Below are positions 24,331 through 36,031 of a stretch of 64,000 nucleotides of DNA, piece by piece. The notes under the pieces were generated by a model that was given only the letters and a program-made list of their open reading frames with translations, did not search any database and was not told the DNA's origin. The first letter of the stretch is position 1. Every line of letters starts with the position of its first letter. The position numbers were made by a program, and so were the translations under genes. Source of the stretch: Limonium bicolor (Eukaryota; Streptophyta; Magnoliopsida; Caryophyllales; Plumbaginaceae); assembly GCA_023374045.1 (NCBI GenBank), contig CM041782.1:188870925-188934924 (forward strand). Reading direction: 5' to 3'.

Positions 24331-24358
24331 CTACCCCCCTTAAAAATGGATTACGCCC
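24331..24358 (-). promoter_or_regulatory. Second PPT-like motif in E1
   Basis: On the minus strand GGGCGTAATCCATTTTTAAG followed by GGGGGTAG. It resembles the true polypurine tract but lies about 0.6 kb upstream of it in element orientation. Counterparts are in AB (54228-54254) and E3 (61556-61583). Confidence 0.7.
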
Positions 24359-24783
24359 ACTTAATCCCTATTATATCATGGGGCATTTTAGTTTATATGC
24401 CATTAGCTCACCTTATAATTCTATCAAATGTCTTGACCGCGTTAAAGGCTTGGTTTCTGTCTCAAGGATTCTTATCGGTTTCCATACCGATCTAAACGGA
24501 TTCGGATTTAGCCTCTCTGGGTCTAAGGTATTGACAGCTAAGTCATTTGTTAATCAACCGGAAGATGTGATAAACGGTCCACCAGTTTCTGCTGTGCGAC
24601 TCTGATTACCTTAGTGTTTAGTTTTCCCTCTCTATCATTTACGGTGTATTATCTAGCTCCTTTGAATCCTTATAATTTAGGCCTCTTGATTGACACTTGG
24701 TATTTTAATCTGTTTATGGTCTCGTTGGGTTGGAACTTGTCTATCCTTTTTATCTCGAGGTTGGAAGTCCATGCTTTCAGTGC

Positions 24784-24788
24784 GTCTT
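24784..24788. repeat. Target-site duplication of solo LTR D (GTCTT)
   Basis: GTCTT here and again at 28855-28859 bracket the solo LTR. Confidence 0.88.
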
Positions 24789-25939
24789 TGAAATACCCCG
24801 TAATTAAAAACAGTGATTAATTAGGCTAATTATATTTTTAAAGGCTTAATTACACTTAAATAAATACAAGGGAACAAATCCCAAAGAAAACGGACCTTTA
24901 AAATGGGTTAAAAGCATAAACGAACCTTAAAGCGCGTTTTCCGAGGAAACCGGGAAAACGTGACTTTAAGCGGGTCAAATAGACTCGTAACAATTTTGGT
25001 CAACTAAATAGTCACTAATAAATATTAGTGGGGCTTCAGAACCAATAAATTAATTAAACGAGAAAATTCCGGAAAACGGGTACCGGTTAGTGAAAACTGT
25101 AACAACCGGTAAGTTGTGGGGTGAGAATGCAAATAAAGAAACTTAGTGTGTCCACTTTTGTAAATAAAAAGCAAAAATTTGAGTGTGTGTGAGTGTGGGA
25201 TCGAGAGCCCCTCCTCTCTCACTCTCTTTATTTCTCCCTTATTAGCTAAAAGACAAACAACTTAAGTAAAAGCAAAAAGAAAAGAAAGGGACTCTCTCTC
25301 CTCACTTTTCCCTCATCCCTCACGGTCCCCCTCCTTCTTCTTCTCTGATTTTTCTCCTTCTCCTGCGATGGCCATGGGGATATGAAGAACCCACTCAACT
25401 CTCTCCTTCTCTCCTCTCTTTGAGTACTCAAACCTTCTCCAAATCCAATAAAAATTACACCATTGGAATCCCCTTGCAAAGGAGAACATTTTCATCCTTT
25501 CAAAAATCCAAAAGCTTCACTTTCGATTTTATGGGTGTTCTCCATTTGAAGATTCAAGTCCACCATTAGAAGCACCTTCACCTCCTCTTCATCTTGAGGT
25601 AGATAGAATTTCAAAAATCCATTATTTCTAGCCCTTGTTTACATTATAAGAAATTTCAGTTTTTGAACTCTTGGTTCCTTGTTGCTTCAGCCGATTTGAC
25701 TCCTTCTTGAGCTAGGAATATTGTTCTCTTTAGTCAAGAACTCCATTCATCCATTGGAAGGTAATACTCTTTCCTAAACCCAAAACCTAAATTCTAGGGT
25801 TAGTATAAAATAAATGCTAAATGGCATTGTATATGTGTATGAGCTGTAGCACTTTGTGTGTGGGAACCCCATTGGGACCGAGAACCAAGGGAGAAGAAAA
25901 GAAGAAGAGGAAAGGAAAGGAAAGAAAAACTAGCAAGAC

Positions 25940-25958
25940 AGGTAAATGCTCTTACCTT
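25940..25958. promoter_or_regulatory. Conserved palindrome in LTR D
   Basis: AGGTAAATGCTCTTACCTT. The same palindromic design is at 41664-41682, 46055-46073 and 58400-58418 in the other LTRs. Function unknown. Confidence 0.6.
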
Positions 25959-26689
25959 GTGTTAGTTTGTGTATTGTATTGTAACAATTTTTGAGTAGTG
26001 AAATGAGTAATAAATAGTAGTAATGTGGTAGTGTATTGATAATTGATAATGTAAGAGTTTTGAAGTATTTTAAAGAAGTGTAAAAGCTTGGGAAAACATT
26101 GGGTATTGATTGAGTATGTGCAGGAATTTTGTTGTTGTAGTAGTGTTATGTGAGTATAGTGTATTGTATAAACAGGTTGTGAGAATGTGAAATTGTGGGC
26201 TGAAATAGTGTGTGAGCAAAGCAAGAATTATAGGTGAGACTATGTCAAATTTTGTGTAGAAATGAGAGGACTTAAGTTGAAGAGAGAGGAAGTACTTGGA
26301 GAGTTTAAAAGGAGTGTTTTGTAGTTTAAAACAGATTTGAAAAGAGTGTAGGTAATGTGAAGATATAGGATGCAAAGTAATGCATTTTGGGTACTAGGAG
26401 TAGCATTAGTTGAGGGAGTAATGAGGGATAGAAGTTTGAATAAAAATCTGTAGCATAAGAGAAGAGGAAACAAAATCTGTAGCAAAGGGAGAATGAAAAC
26501 TGATGCAAGTGTTGGGAAGAAATGAGGAAATTTGGCGTAAGTTGTGTAGGAGTTGAGTAGTAAGTTTGGAGAATGAATTAAGGTGATTTAGAGTGTGTAA
26601 ATAGTGCTAAATCATGTAGGGAAACATTGGTAAAGATTGGGAAACAATGGGTAAGAAAACACCCAAAAAACAGATTTTAAAACTGAAGT

Positions 26690-27165
26690 ACTGGGCCGGA
26701 CCGACCTTAGGACCGAACTTGCACGGTCGGTCGAGCCCAGATTTACAAGAGGGAAACCTTCTGGAATCGACCGACCTTGCGACCGGACTTGCAAGTTCGG
26801 TCGGACCAGAAATTCTTCCGTCTGAAACCTTCTGGAATGGACCGAACTTGCGACCGGACTTGCAAGTTCGGTCGGCCAGAAAAATTCCGCAGATGAAAGC
26901 TTCTGGAATGGACCGAACTTGCGACCGGACTTGCAAGTTCGGTCGGCCAGAAAAATTCCCGTAATGCAAGCTACTGGAATGGACCGACCTTGCGACCGGA
27001 CTTGCAAGGTCGGTCGGGCTAAAATTTTCAACTACGAAACCTACTGGAATGGACCGACCTTGGGACCGGACTTGCAAGGTCGGTCGGCCCTGGAATTTTT
27101 ACACGATGTAGCCTACTGGAATGGACCGGACTTGCAAGGTTGGTCGCAAGTCCGGTCGAGTAAAA
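26690..27165. repeat. 71-bp tandem repeat of inverted arms in LTR D
   Basis: Six units, spaced 70-72 bp, starting TGGAATGGACCG. Each holds ACCGACCTTG (or ACCGAACTTG) and its complement CAAGGTCGGT (or CAAGTTCGGT), separated by GCGACCGGACTTG. The arm variants match within a unit: GACCTTG goes with CAAGGTC, GAACTTG with CAAGTTC. Confidence 0.9.
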
Positions 27166-28370
27166 AAAAAAATGTTTTAATTATATGATTATAGTAATCA
27201 TATATACATACATATATGCCTATATACACATATGCCTATATATGTAGTAACACACCATTAATGAAGTAGTAATGGTAAGAAAGTAAGTAAATGAGTAAGG
27301 AAGCAAGCTTAAGAAGTAATAAGGAAAAGAATGGTTTTATAACCAAGTAAGAAAGTAATGAAGTAGTAAGTATACATTGAAAGTATCAATGAAGGTAAGT
27401 AGATCAATAATAGATCATTGATCATACTACTTCATGTATGTATAGGAATCCCATAGTTGAGCTCCAAAGGAACCGGTAGTACCCTACGACGGTGAACGGT
27501 ATGATTTCTTCATGCCCTGTATGTTAACTTGGTTACCCCGATTTGTGTGCCTATGTGATCACCAATAAGATAAATGCACGAATCGGACTTATATTGCACT
27601 TAATTGTGTTTGAACTATATTGTTCTTGTTTTATGTTCTTGAACATTTAGTTTGTATAATTCATGAAATGTATGAATGGAAATGAAGTGTATGTGTAAGT
27701 ATGAGTACTTGCGTATTGTATGTATGTATGGAAGTAAGTATGGACTTCTACTAATTCCTAACGATCTAACTCCTAACATGAGTAATGAGTAAAATGGAAT
27801 GAGTAGAAGCCCGATATAGTTTCGGCCACGCGTGAGGATAAGGAGACACAAGAGGTTGAATCCGAATTCTGGCTATAATCTTTTCCTTGGACCAAATCCC
27901 TTGAATGGGTAGCATCCTGGATTAGTGGGCCACCCTAAAGCCCGGTGGTGGGATGTAGTAATCCCTGCCCGGAGGTCATACCGACTTAACTGGAAGTAAA
28001 GTATGTAAGAAGTATTGTATTTGTATTGGTCTTGACTATTGTAAGTCATTGACCCGGTAAAAAGTATTGAACCCCGATTAACCCGGGTGTGTAATGAGGC
28101 TAACAAGACCCTTGTATGTATTGGAGAATTGTATCTCCGTAATGCGGTGAGTATGGTAAGTATGAATGGATGACTTGTATTGTACCCCTTGTATGTATTG
28201 CATGTATGCATGCCTTGTGTAGGGAATGTATCGTATTGTATTGTATTGTAATTGTATTGTATAAAGCATGTATGTATGTATGAATGAAACGAACCGCATG
28301 TACTCGACCAATTAGTTGGCGTACCCTCGCTAGCACGGGGTATGCGGTTATCATATGCAGCGTAAGCTGA

Positions 28371-28382
28371 CCCCCTAGGGGG
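28371..28382. repeat. C-run/G-run hairpin near the LTR D end
   Basis: CCCCCTAGGGGG, 472 bp before the LTR end and followed by CACAGGTA. Counterparts: 44306-44318, 49705-49717, 61090-61102. Confidence 0.6.
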
Positions 28383-29849
28383 AATGTTTTTACTCCACAG
28401 GTACCCGCGAGGCGTGACGGAAGGGTAAAGACGGAATGTGATACTTTTGGTAGATAGTAGATTGAAACGGTGTACTGAGTTTACACGGCTAAGGCCTTTT
28501 GTGTAGCCGGTGTACCATGTGGTACACCTTTTGGATAATGAATGCATAATTGGATAGTAAGGAGAGAATGTATAAACTCTTAATTTTTGGGAAGTAGCAC
28601 TGGATTGTAATTCGTATGACTTGGATACTCGGTAATCAAATGTAAGTTAAGTATTTGGTGTTGTAAAGTAAGTAGTATGTATGTATTTCATTCTAATCAT
28701 CAAACCGAAACGGTAAGTAGTAGTAGCCTTGTTAACCTTGGAGGGTTAACGGCGTTGTATCACCCACCGGGAGTAAGTAAGTATTCCGCTGCGAGAAGGG
28801 TAAGTATGGGATTGATTAGAGGATAATGGACGGATTAGCGGTTGGGGTGTTACAGTCTTTAAGCGCCTGAATTATTCTTCGTAGCTGACCTTCAGGCTTA
28901 TATTCATGTCTCTGTAGTAACGATTTAGTTCCTAGTATTCTTCAATGTTACGAACGTGTCGTGGTTACAACATCCTGTTTAGGTTATGTTTTCGATCATT
29001 ATATGTAGTTTGCTAGTTTACTCACCTAGCATTATCATTTGTTTTGGTACTTTACTGTGTACAGTGAGATTAGACCATTCTTCCTACAATTTCAAGTCCT
29101 CACATCTTTGTATTTACACGCTCGTATCATCTAGCATCAACCTCGCTTCCTTGGGAATTTCTAATCCAGCTTGTAAAAAAATTCCCACTTATTTATAGTT
29201 TATGTGACCACTTGAAGGGGGTTTCGAGACCCATCCAACACTGACGTGATCAGCGTATGTGTTGGACTTCCTCTGCACCCCAATTTGTGCTCAGTGCCAC
29301 TTGACCTGGCCAGGGTCAAGTTCAACCTTGCACGTCCGATTTAAAACAAATAGTTAGTTTAACCAATTTTAATTCTTATCCCACTCATTTCTAGTCATCT
29401 GGTTCATGGACTAGTAACAAGATTTAAGTCTTGAGATTAATTGCTTAGATACTCCAATTGTATATACCTCTAGGTGTATACGTATGCATACATTCGTTCA
29501 CTTACTTATGCAGTAGTCTCATAACTTCTAGTATTAGCATTTGGACATACAGTTATTATCTTCAAGTTCTCACATTATTACTCGCTTCCTCCACACTTAC
29601 GAATTAATACTGAACCTACCAAGTGATTCATTACTCATCTTAGCCCATCAGTTAATCTCCCCATTACGACCTTTAACTTTGTTCAAAACTTCCAAATTTC
29701 GATACCCAGTTATTCATAAATATTTGGTTTCCCCTCGATATTTCCCTCCTCATAAATATTTGTCTGATTTTTTCTGGTTGGCCCATTTAGGCTCACTTCT
29801 AACCGGACTTACACTTTATTCCGTTTTCCCATATTAATTATTGGAACTA

Positions 29850-30322
29850 GAGTTTTAATTTCATGCTCTCAATGTATTCATTAGTGAGACTCCATATCAT
29901 TTCCTCGTTTACCGGTGGTAGAAAGTAGAAGAGGATGACCATTGTGGTCACCAGTTTCAGCTGTCTGAGAGTGAGAGACTTCGAAGAATAGTTGGATAAA
30001 AGGTGAAGAAAGGAGGTGGTATTGTTTTTCTCAGGTAATACAGAGAATGAAGATAAACGTGAGAAGGAGCAGGGAATTTATTGAATTCCGAGATTCTTTT
30101 TGTGTAAAGTATTGTGTCATGCTTCATTAAGCATTATAGGTTGTACCAATTTTATGGTGTAATTTCGTCTTGAATTATATTCTCTTATTTCATTGTCTTA
30201 CAAGAGGTTTTCTTAAATTATCCCCTCGAGTGTCCGAATTGCAGAATTTATCTCAATCCCATCCTTGGCTTAATAAATTGCTCATTTTAGCTTTATTTAT
30301 TTCCTAAATTTTGGGGTATTTC
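29850..30322 (-). mobile_element. LTR-start fragment related to the E3 LTR
   Basis: On the minus strand it starts CGAAATACCCCAAAATTTAG and tracks the first few hundred bases of the E3 LTR (39453 downward); for example ATGAAATAAGAGAATATAAT corresponds to ATGAAATAAAAGAATATAAT. No matching LTR end or duplication was found, so it is probably truncated. The left edge is approximate. Confidence 0.5.
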
Positions 30323-30349
30323 GGTCCTCTTTGCTTGTGAGGTAGGGTC

Positions 30350-30628
30350 CTATCGACTGCTAAGCAAGTCGACCCAAGTTGCCGCTAAAATTGGTCCCTC
30401 TACGGGTGTTATCCTTTTGGTAACGTCTAGTGTATAGTATAGTCTTTTCTTCACGGGTTGATTGTATGGCATTAAGTAATTGCCAGATCGGGTTTTCCCG
30501 AATATGAGGAGACTTTCTACCTCTCTGGCGTTCTTTCTCTGAATTTTAAAGGAAATTAGGGACGTAGAGGTTGGGTCTAGGTGTCTGTTAGGTAACCAGT
30601 AATTACTGGGAAGAATCCTAACTAACAT
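30350..30628 (-). pseudogene. E1 gag leader / N-terminal gag relic
   Basis: A 92-codon frame just inside the 5' LTR and primer site. Diagnostic text NAREVESLLIFGKTRSGNY is matched by the decayed start of AB's internal region (about 50240-50300, GGGAAAACCCGATCTGGCAG), and TWVDLLSSR corresponds to GGGTCGACATGCTTAGCAGT near 50447. Both therefore descend from the same leader/gag start. The frame stops after 92 codons, with nothing of the capsid or zinc knuckle after it. The gag label is by position and is moderately sure. Confidence 0.5.
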
Positions 30629-30713
30629 GCCTCACGTACTACCCCAACCCTTCACTCATTGTCAGAATTCCTAAACTCGGTATTTCCTGCTCCAGTCATC
30701 AGAGCGTAACTAC

Positions 30714-30725
30714 GCTCTGATACCA
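30714..30725 (-). promoter_or_regulatory. E1 primer-binding site (initiator tRNA-Met)
   Basis: On the minus strand TGGTATCAGAGC, five bases after the LTR end. This is the standard plant site matching the 3' end of initiator tRNA-Met. It overlaps a perfect inverted repeat (TCAGAGCGTA/TACGCTCTGA, 30699-30720). Confidence 0.9.
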
Positions 30726-31649
30726 CTTTCTGTAACACCCCCGAATAAACATCCAGTAGTACGACAAGCTCCTAGCCTTAATACAAACAACTATGCAGTG
30801 GATTCTCAACATCATCCGGGTGTCACAGACGCCAACCACCCACGTGGTTGACAGACCACATTACCAACACCAAGTTACGGTCTGCATGACTGGAAACAAC
30901 TCTCCACCAAAACTCATATACAATACAAGATACAATTCCAAAAACCGAGTGTCTACAATACAGTTACTAAATCATAAACCGAAAAGTACAACCCGGGTTT
31001 AGTAACAACCCATACACTAACATACTATTCCAAACTCAGAAGTCATGCCCAGATAGACTACCCCCATGATAGCCATCCCGCCTACGCTCCGTTGTCACCC
31101 AGCTCAATACCTGAAAAAATTGGGTTGTAAAGGACTCAGCAAACTACGCTGAGTATGAACGTGTGTAGCCCGTATGTTGCCGGGCCACGTGACTACTTGG
31201 TCGAATATTATTAAGTCAATTTACATGCTATAATAAAGCAGTAAAACACACCACATTACATCATAGTATCATACACACTTAAGGTAGTAACACATTAGCA
31301 ACAACAACCAAGCACAACAAGCTGCTAGTAACACAACAGCAATCATGTACATAATAAAACGTGTGCATAGGTATGTAATACCCATGATCCTCACTATGGG
31401 ATCGTACAAGCGTTGTGTGTTTTCATTTCTTTTCTCTTGTTCCCTTAAAGTGTATTTTCTTTCTCTTTCCTTGCACCAGGTCTGGGGATGTAATTTAGAT
31501 CTCGTGACCATCTCATGTAGGTGCTAATCTTTCCTTGTTTCTTTAAGGGTTATTTGTGAATTCTCTTATCACCACAATTTGGAGTACATCTTGTCCATAG
31601 CTAATCCTCCATTCCCGGATAGCTCTTTCTCTCTCTGTTGTTTTTAAAT

Positions 31650-32070
31650 GTTACTGGCCATTGCCCCGGATACTAAGGGTCCGTCTCCCTATTCCTTTTC
31701 CATGTTACTAGCCTCTGCCCCGGATACAAAGGGTCCGTCTCCCTATGCCTCTTAATGCTCTGGTCTCTACCCCGGATACAAAGGGTCCGTCTCCCTATTC
31801 CTTTTAATGCTCTGGTCTCTACCCCGGATACAAAGGGTCCGTCTCCCTATTCCTTTTATGCTCTGGTCTCTACCCCGGATACGAAGGGTCCGTCTCCCTA
31901 TTCCTTTTTATGCTCTGGTCTCTACCCCGGATACGAAGGGTCCGTCTCCCTAATCCTTTTAATCTTATTGGCCTCTACCCCGGATACAAAGGGTCCGTCT
32001 CCCTATTCCTTTTTAGATTATTGGTCTCTACCCCGGATACAAAGGGTCCGTCTCCCGATTCCTTCTCAAG
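31650..32070. repeat. 52-bp tandem repeat, eight copies
   Basis: Same array as 18462-18930 but one copy shorter. Confidence 0.95.
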
Positions 32071-35000
32071 GTATTGGCTTATCATTATCTTTGATAACTC
32101 GACACCATAGTGGGTGTCTTTAGAGGTCCTCTATAGTTAAGAGGAGTTTTCCCTTTTGTAGTTCCTTTGGTTTGTTTATGAAGTTCGTTATGTTTCATCT
32201 ACAGGATTCATCAACGAGAAGGGACTACACTACTGTGTGCGCGCAAGCAATATGCACAATAATAGCAAGCAGGTAAGCAAGGAAAAATAATCAATCCATT
32301 CACATGTCTTACACAAGCTCGCAACAGACAGATAAGCACGGGAAAACAAACATCCATTTTCATGCATTAGTCTTGTGGTCATAATCAAATAAGGCACACA
32401 GCACACAAGCCGTGTAACAGGCAACATACGAACCACACATGTCCATACCTGGATCAGAAGCAAGTGTCGTCTCGCACACGGGTTCCTGGTTGGCATTCGT
32501 TACGACCCTAACATTGATTAAAGATAACGCGTCAGTTCATGACTTCATGTGACGACACTTTTCTAGTTTATCTCATTTATACTGGGCGTTATTCCCTAGG
32601 TGAACTTTTGGTAGTTCAACTTATGTTATCCCTTAGAAATTTTCCAAGTCATAACCTTAGGCTTTATCTCACTCCTAGGACAGTTACATAGTCAGTTCAC
32701 ACGTTAACTAAGTCCATCCTCTAGCCAACGTATTAAGGTATTCTAAGCACTAAAAGATAATAAGCTTATATGAGGTGGACTTTTATTCCCTTAAAATGTA
32801 TTTCTTCCTTATATCAATAGGTTAGCAATGTGTTTAATCCCCTATCACCAAAATAAATTCTTTGGAATACTCCCAAAGCCCATCTATATAGAAGCCCCAA
32901 AGTTTAGAAAGCTAAAACACACTTTCGGTGTTTAACCTTAACTAGCCCCCTATTCAGGGTACCAACTGAGGTTTAAATCTTCCCAAAATGTTTCACTAAC
33001 TTGGTTAGATGCATTAGTACTGTCTTGGGTTCATTATTAGACCAATCCCATACTTTTAACAACTCCGAACATGGACCAAACAGAGACACAAGTTCCAGCA
33101 AGCTGAAACATCCAATATGTGCAAACTTCCACTAAACCCCTCCTTTTATGTATTAAATTGCTTTCTAATTCTTCCCAAATTGTTTACCCTCTTAGGTAGA
33201 TATATTAGCAAGGTTATAAGTTAATTTCCAGACCTATACAAACCTCTCATATCAACTGTACTATAGTTATACAGAAACAGAAATATACAGAGAGCTAAAG
33301 AAAACACAATTTGTATATCACTTCTTCAAGCCTTCTTTTTGTTCATCTATCTGGTCTCATTTCCACCCAAAACTTTCACCAAACTAGGTAAGTGTATTAA
33401 GGGGGTTTTAAGCTCAAACCCAACTCAAAACAACTCTGTTAACACCTCTGAATGTCCATTATACAGAAGTTAGAGAATGCAGAAAACTGTAAGCATCAAT
33501 TCTGCACAGCCCCTCCTTAAGCTTCTTTTTAGGTTATAGATCAGTTTCCAAATCTTCCCAAAGTGTTTACCCAACTAGCTAGGCATATTAAGAAAGTTCT
33601 AAACTGAAAACCAACTTAAAACAGCACTGTTAACCCCTTTGAAAGGTCATTATACAGAAACAAGTAACTGCAGGAAAGTGCAAACATTAATTATGTACAG
33701 CTCCTCTCCAAACTTTCTTTTAGTCCATGAATCAGTTTCTAATCTCACCCAAAGTGTATACAGACTTAATTCTCCTCTTTAGCAATGCCTTGAGTTCATT
33801 CTTAAACCAATACAACACTCTTAACATTTCTGTAATTCAATTATACAGGAGCAGCCACTGATCGAAAATCTGAAAGCAAAACCGGTGTATTTCTTCTTCA
33901 TTCCATCTGTTAGATTGTGAAACTGTCTTCTAATCTCCCCCCTAAGTTTATAAACTTACTTAAGTGCATTAGAAATGTTTGAGGCTTATTAATAACTCAA
34001 TACCCACTGTTAGCTGCTCTGAAAGTTTGTTTTACCGAAAAGAAAAGAAAACTGAAAACTAAAACACAAAACTGGGTACTCTTCTTTTCTATCTTTCTTT
34101 TTGTTCATCAATCTGGTTTTCAACTTTCCCTCCACCTGGTTGTCCACCTAACTAGATGTGTTGTCAAGCTTATGAATTCAAAACACTCAAAATCACCTAG
34201 GCTACCTCTCTGAAAACTCATTACCAAAAAAAAATCAGAATCTGAAAAAAAACTAAGAACATGAATCTGATGCAGAATTTCTTTTCTATCGTTTTCTTCT
34301 TGCTCTCAGATCTGACTTCCTTTCCTTCACGCATTGCTTATACACTTAGTTAAATGTTTACTCAGTGTTTTAACTTCAAGACAGACCCACGACAATATTG
34401 TTAAGGTTACAGAAACACATTTCTTACTGAAATACTGAAACACAGAACCTGAATCGTTGCAGTTTTTTTTTCGATTCTGTCAAGTCACTAACTGTCTCGT
34501 TGTGTTTTTTTTTTTTTTGTTTCTTTCCTTTTCTAGCCTCCCCGTTGTTTACACTTAGCTCCACGTTTTAGTAAGCTTCTAGCCTGGTCACTAAGCTAAT
34601 ATAGCAGCTAGATTACCTCAGGTAGTTAATATACAGAAGCATGTCGATTTCAAGAACTGAAAAGCAAAACTGAAAACTGGAACTTGTAACCTGATAATTT
34701 TTTTTCTCTGTTGGTCCTCGAATTGACTCTCATTCACTCAAACCATTTAGTTACTAGTTAATCATTCTAGCTATAATTCAAACTCAACTAGACAACCTAG
34801 ACCACTCTGTTAACCCACTGCACTTACTTATACTGAAGCAAGAAGTTGTACTATCTGAAAACTACTCCTGCCCCCTTCTACTTCTTACTTTGATTTTAGT
34901 ATGCTAGCTGTTTTCCCTGACACTAAAGGCTATTTACTGCTTAGGGCAATGTGTTAGCAAGTCTTTAAGTAGGTCATTCTCCCAACACAACTTTCATATT

Positions 35001-35582
35001 CCTTCTGAGATTAGATTATGCAACGGTAAGTGTTGCAGAATTTTAAACCCTTTTTCTGCACTAGTCTATTAGCTTGTTAATTCAGATCCTTCTTGGACTA
35101 ATGGGGCTGGTTATTTAACACCTAAGTAGCTAGCATATCTGTTGCATAATGCACTAGGAAAATCGCTAGATCTAAACGAGTTTCCTTAAGTAGCGTTTAT
35201 TCTCAGAACATCATGCATGGAAACGCCCTTACCAGATCAGAAGTTTATTACCTTGAGTTTTTCTTTTCTTTTCTGTTTTGAAGCTGGTTTGCCCCGGTTG
35301 ATTTTGGCATAATGCAAGACCCTCAGACCTTGAACTCTTGGTCTCACTCTGATTATGTTGCAGCAGGGGGGGTTGACAGTCAATTTATCTTGCCGTTTGG
35401 AACTTGCGGTGCTCCAGTTTTCTCAAGACCGAGAACACTCCTGCTTCAGATACGTAAGAGCAAGAGGTTACAGTTTTTTTTTTCTTCAGTGTTGTTGTTC
35501 TATGTGCACCGTAGGTGAGCTGGGCTTGCGGGTTGTTCACGGTGCATGCAGAGGAGAAACAGATATCTCTTTCTGTTTAGCT

Positions 35583-36031
35583 CTTAGAGCTGCTGGAGAC
35601 CTTGTGAAGTAGTTGCATCGATCTATCTACCATGACCAGAAATTCAAGTTGTGGCTCAGCTACTTTGAGATTTATGGCGGAAATTGTTTGACCTTCTCTC
35701 TGATAGAAAGAAACTCTGTATGAGGGAAGATGGGAGGCAGCAAGTTTGTATTGTTGGTTTGCAAGAGTTTGAGGTGTTAGATGTACAAATTGTTAGGGAG
35801 TATACTGAGAAGGAAAATGCTGCTAGAAGTACTGGTGCCAATGAGGAATCTTCGAGATCACATGGTATTTTGCAACTTGTTGTTAAGAAACACATCGAGG
35901 TGAAAGACAGCAGGCGAAAAGTTGATGTTCATGATGCGAAGAGTGGGAAGCTTGTGGGAAAAATCTCATTCATTGATCTTGCTGGAAACGAGAGAGGTGC
36001 AGACACTACTGATAACGATCGACAAACTAGG
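35583..36031 (+). pseudogene. Captured kinesin-13 motor-domain fragment (copy in E1 5' LTR)
   Basis: The better-preserved copy. After LRAAGDLVK and an in-frame TAG (35610), [20 protein letters not shown] runs to YGG. A one-base loss at 35682 shifts the frame, which then reads without stops through [48 protein letters not shown] (switch I), [17 protein letters not shown] (switch II; N replaces the usual S) and [10 protein letters not shown], after which homology ends. The span covers about 150 residues of the catalytic core without P-loop or neck. It is uninterrupted by introns as far as I can see, which suggests capture from spliced RNA. The element reads on the opposite strand, so its transcript would be antisense to kinesin. 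Confidence 0.92.

Larger units (their letters stand above)
24789..28854 (+). mobile_element. Solo LTR D (4066 bp) inside E1
   Basis: Starts TGAAATACCCCGTAATT, ends GGTTGGGGTGTTACA, and is flanked by GTCTT duplications with no internal region. A solo LTR is the usual product of recombination between the two LTRs of one element. It shares start, end and several internal motifs with LTRs A, B and C: the palindrome at 25940-25958, GGTGAACGGTATG (about 27491) and the CCCC/GGGG hairpin (28371-28382). A 71-bp array is at 26690-27165 and GTATT microsatellites near 28200-28290. The long minus-strand frame 27873-28547 shows no family features. Confidence 0.9.
28860..30730 (-). other. E1 internal region, right part
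   Basis: In minus order: primer site, gag leader relic, a piece like an E3 LTR start (29850-30322), then 3' untranslated DNA. 29195-29420 closely matches 39680-39920 of E3 (CACTTGACCTGGCCAGGGTC-type text). No pol domain is recognisable. Confidence 0.65.

Noticed and set aside
24021..24605. A 194-codon plus-strand frame in the E1 internal region
   Set aside because: It covers diverged duplicated non-coding DNA, opposes the element's direction, and has no recognisable motifs.
26607..27077. Overlapping 156- and 139-codon minus-strand frames
   Set aside because: Translations of the 71-bp inverted-arm array in LTR D.
27873..28547. A 224-codon minus-strand frame in solo LTR D
   Set aside because: Low complexity (YNTIQYNT-type text over a GTATT microsatellite), inside an LTR, no family features.
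24789..28854. Possible protein-coding gene in the CT-rich leader of the LTRs
   Set aside because: The same layout recurs in LTRs A, B and C with broken frames; it is transcribed LTR leader at most.
31755..32123. A 122-codon frame with repeated LVSTPDTKGPSPYS
   Set aside because: Translation of the 52-bp tandem repeat.
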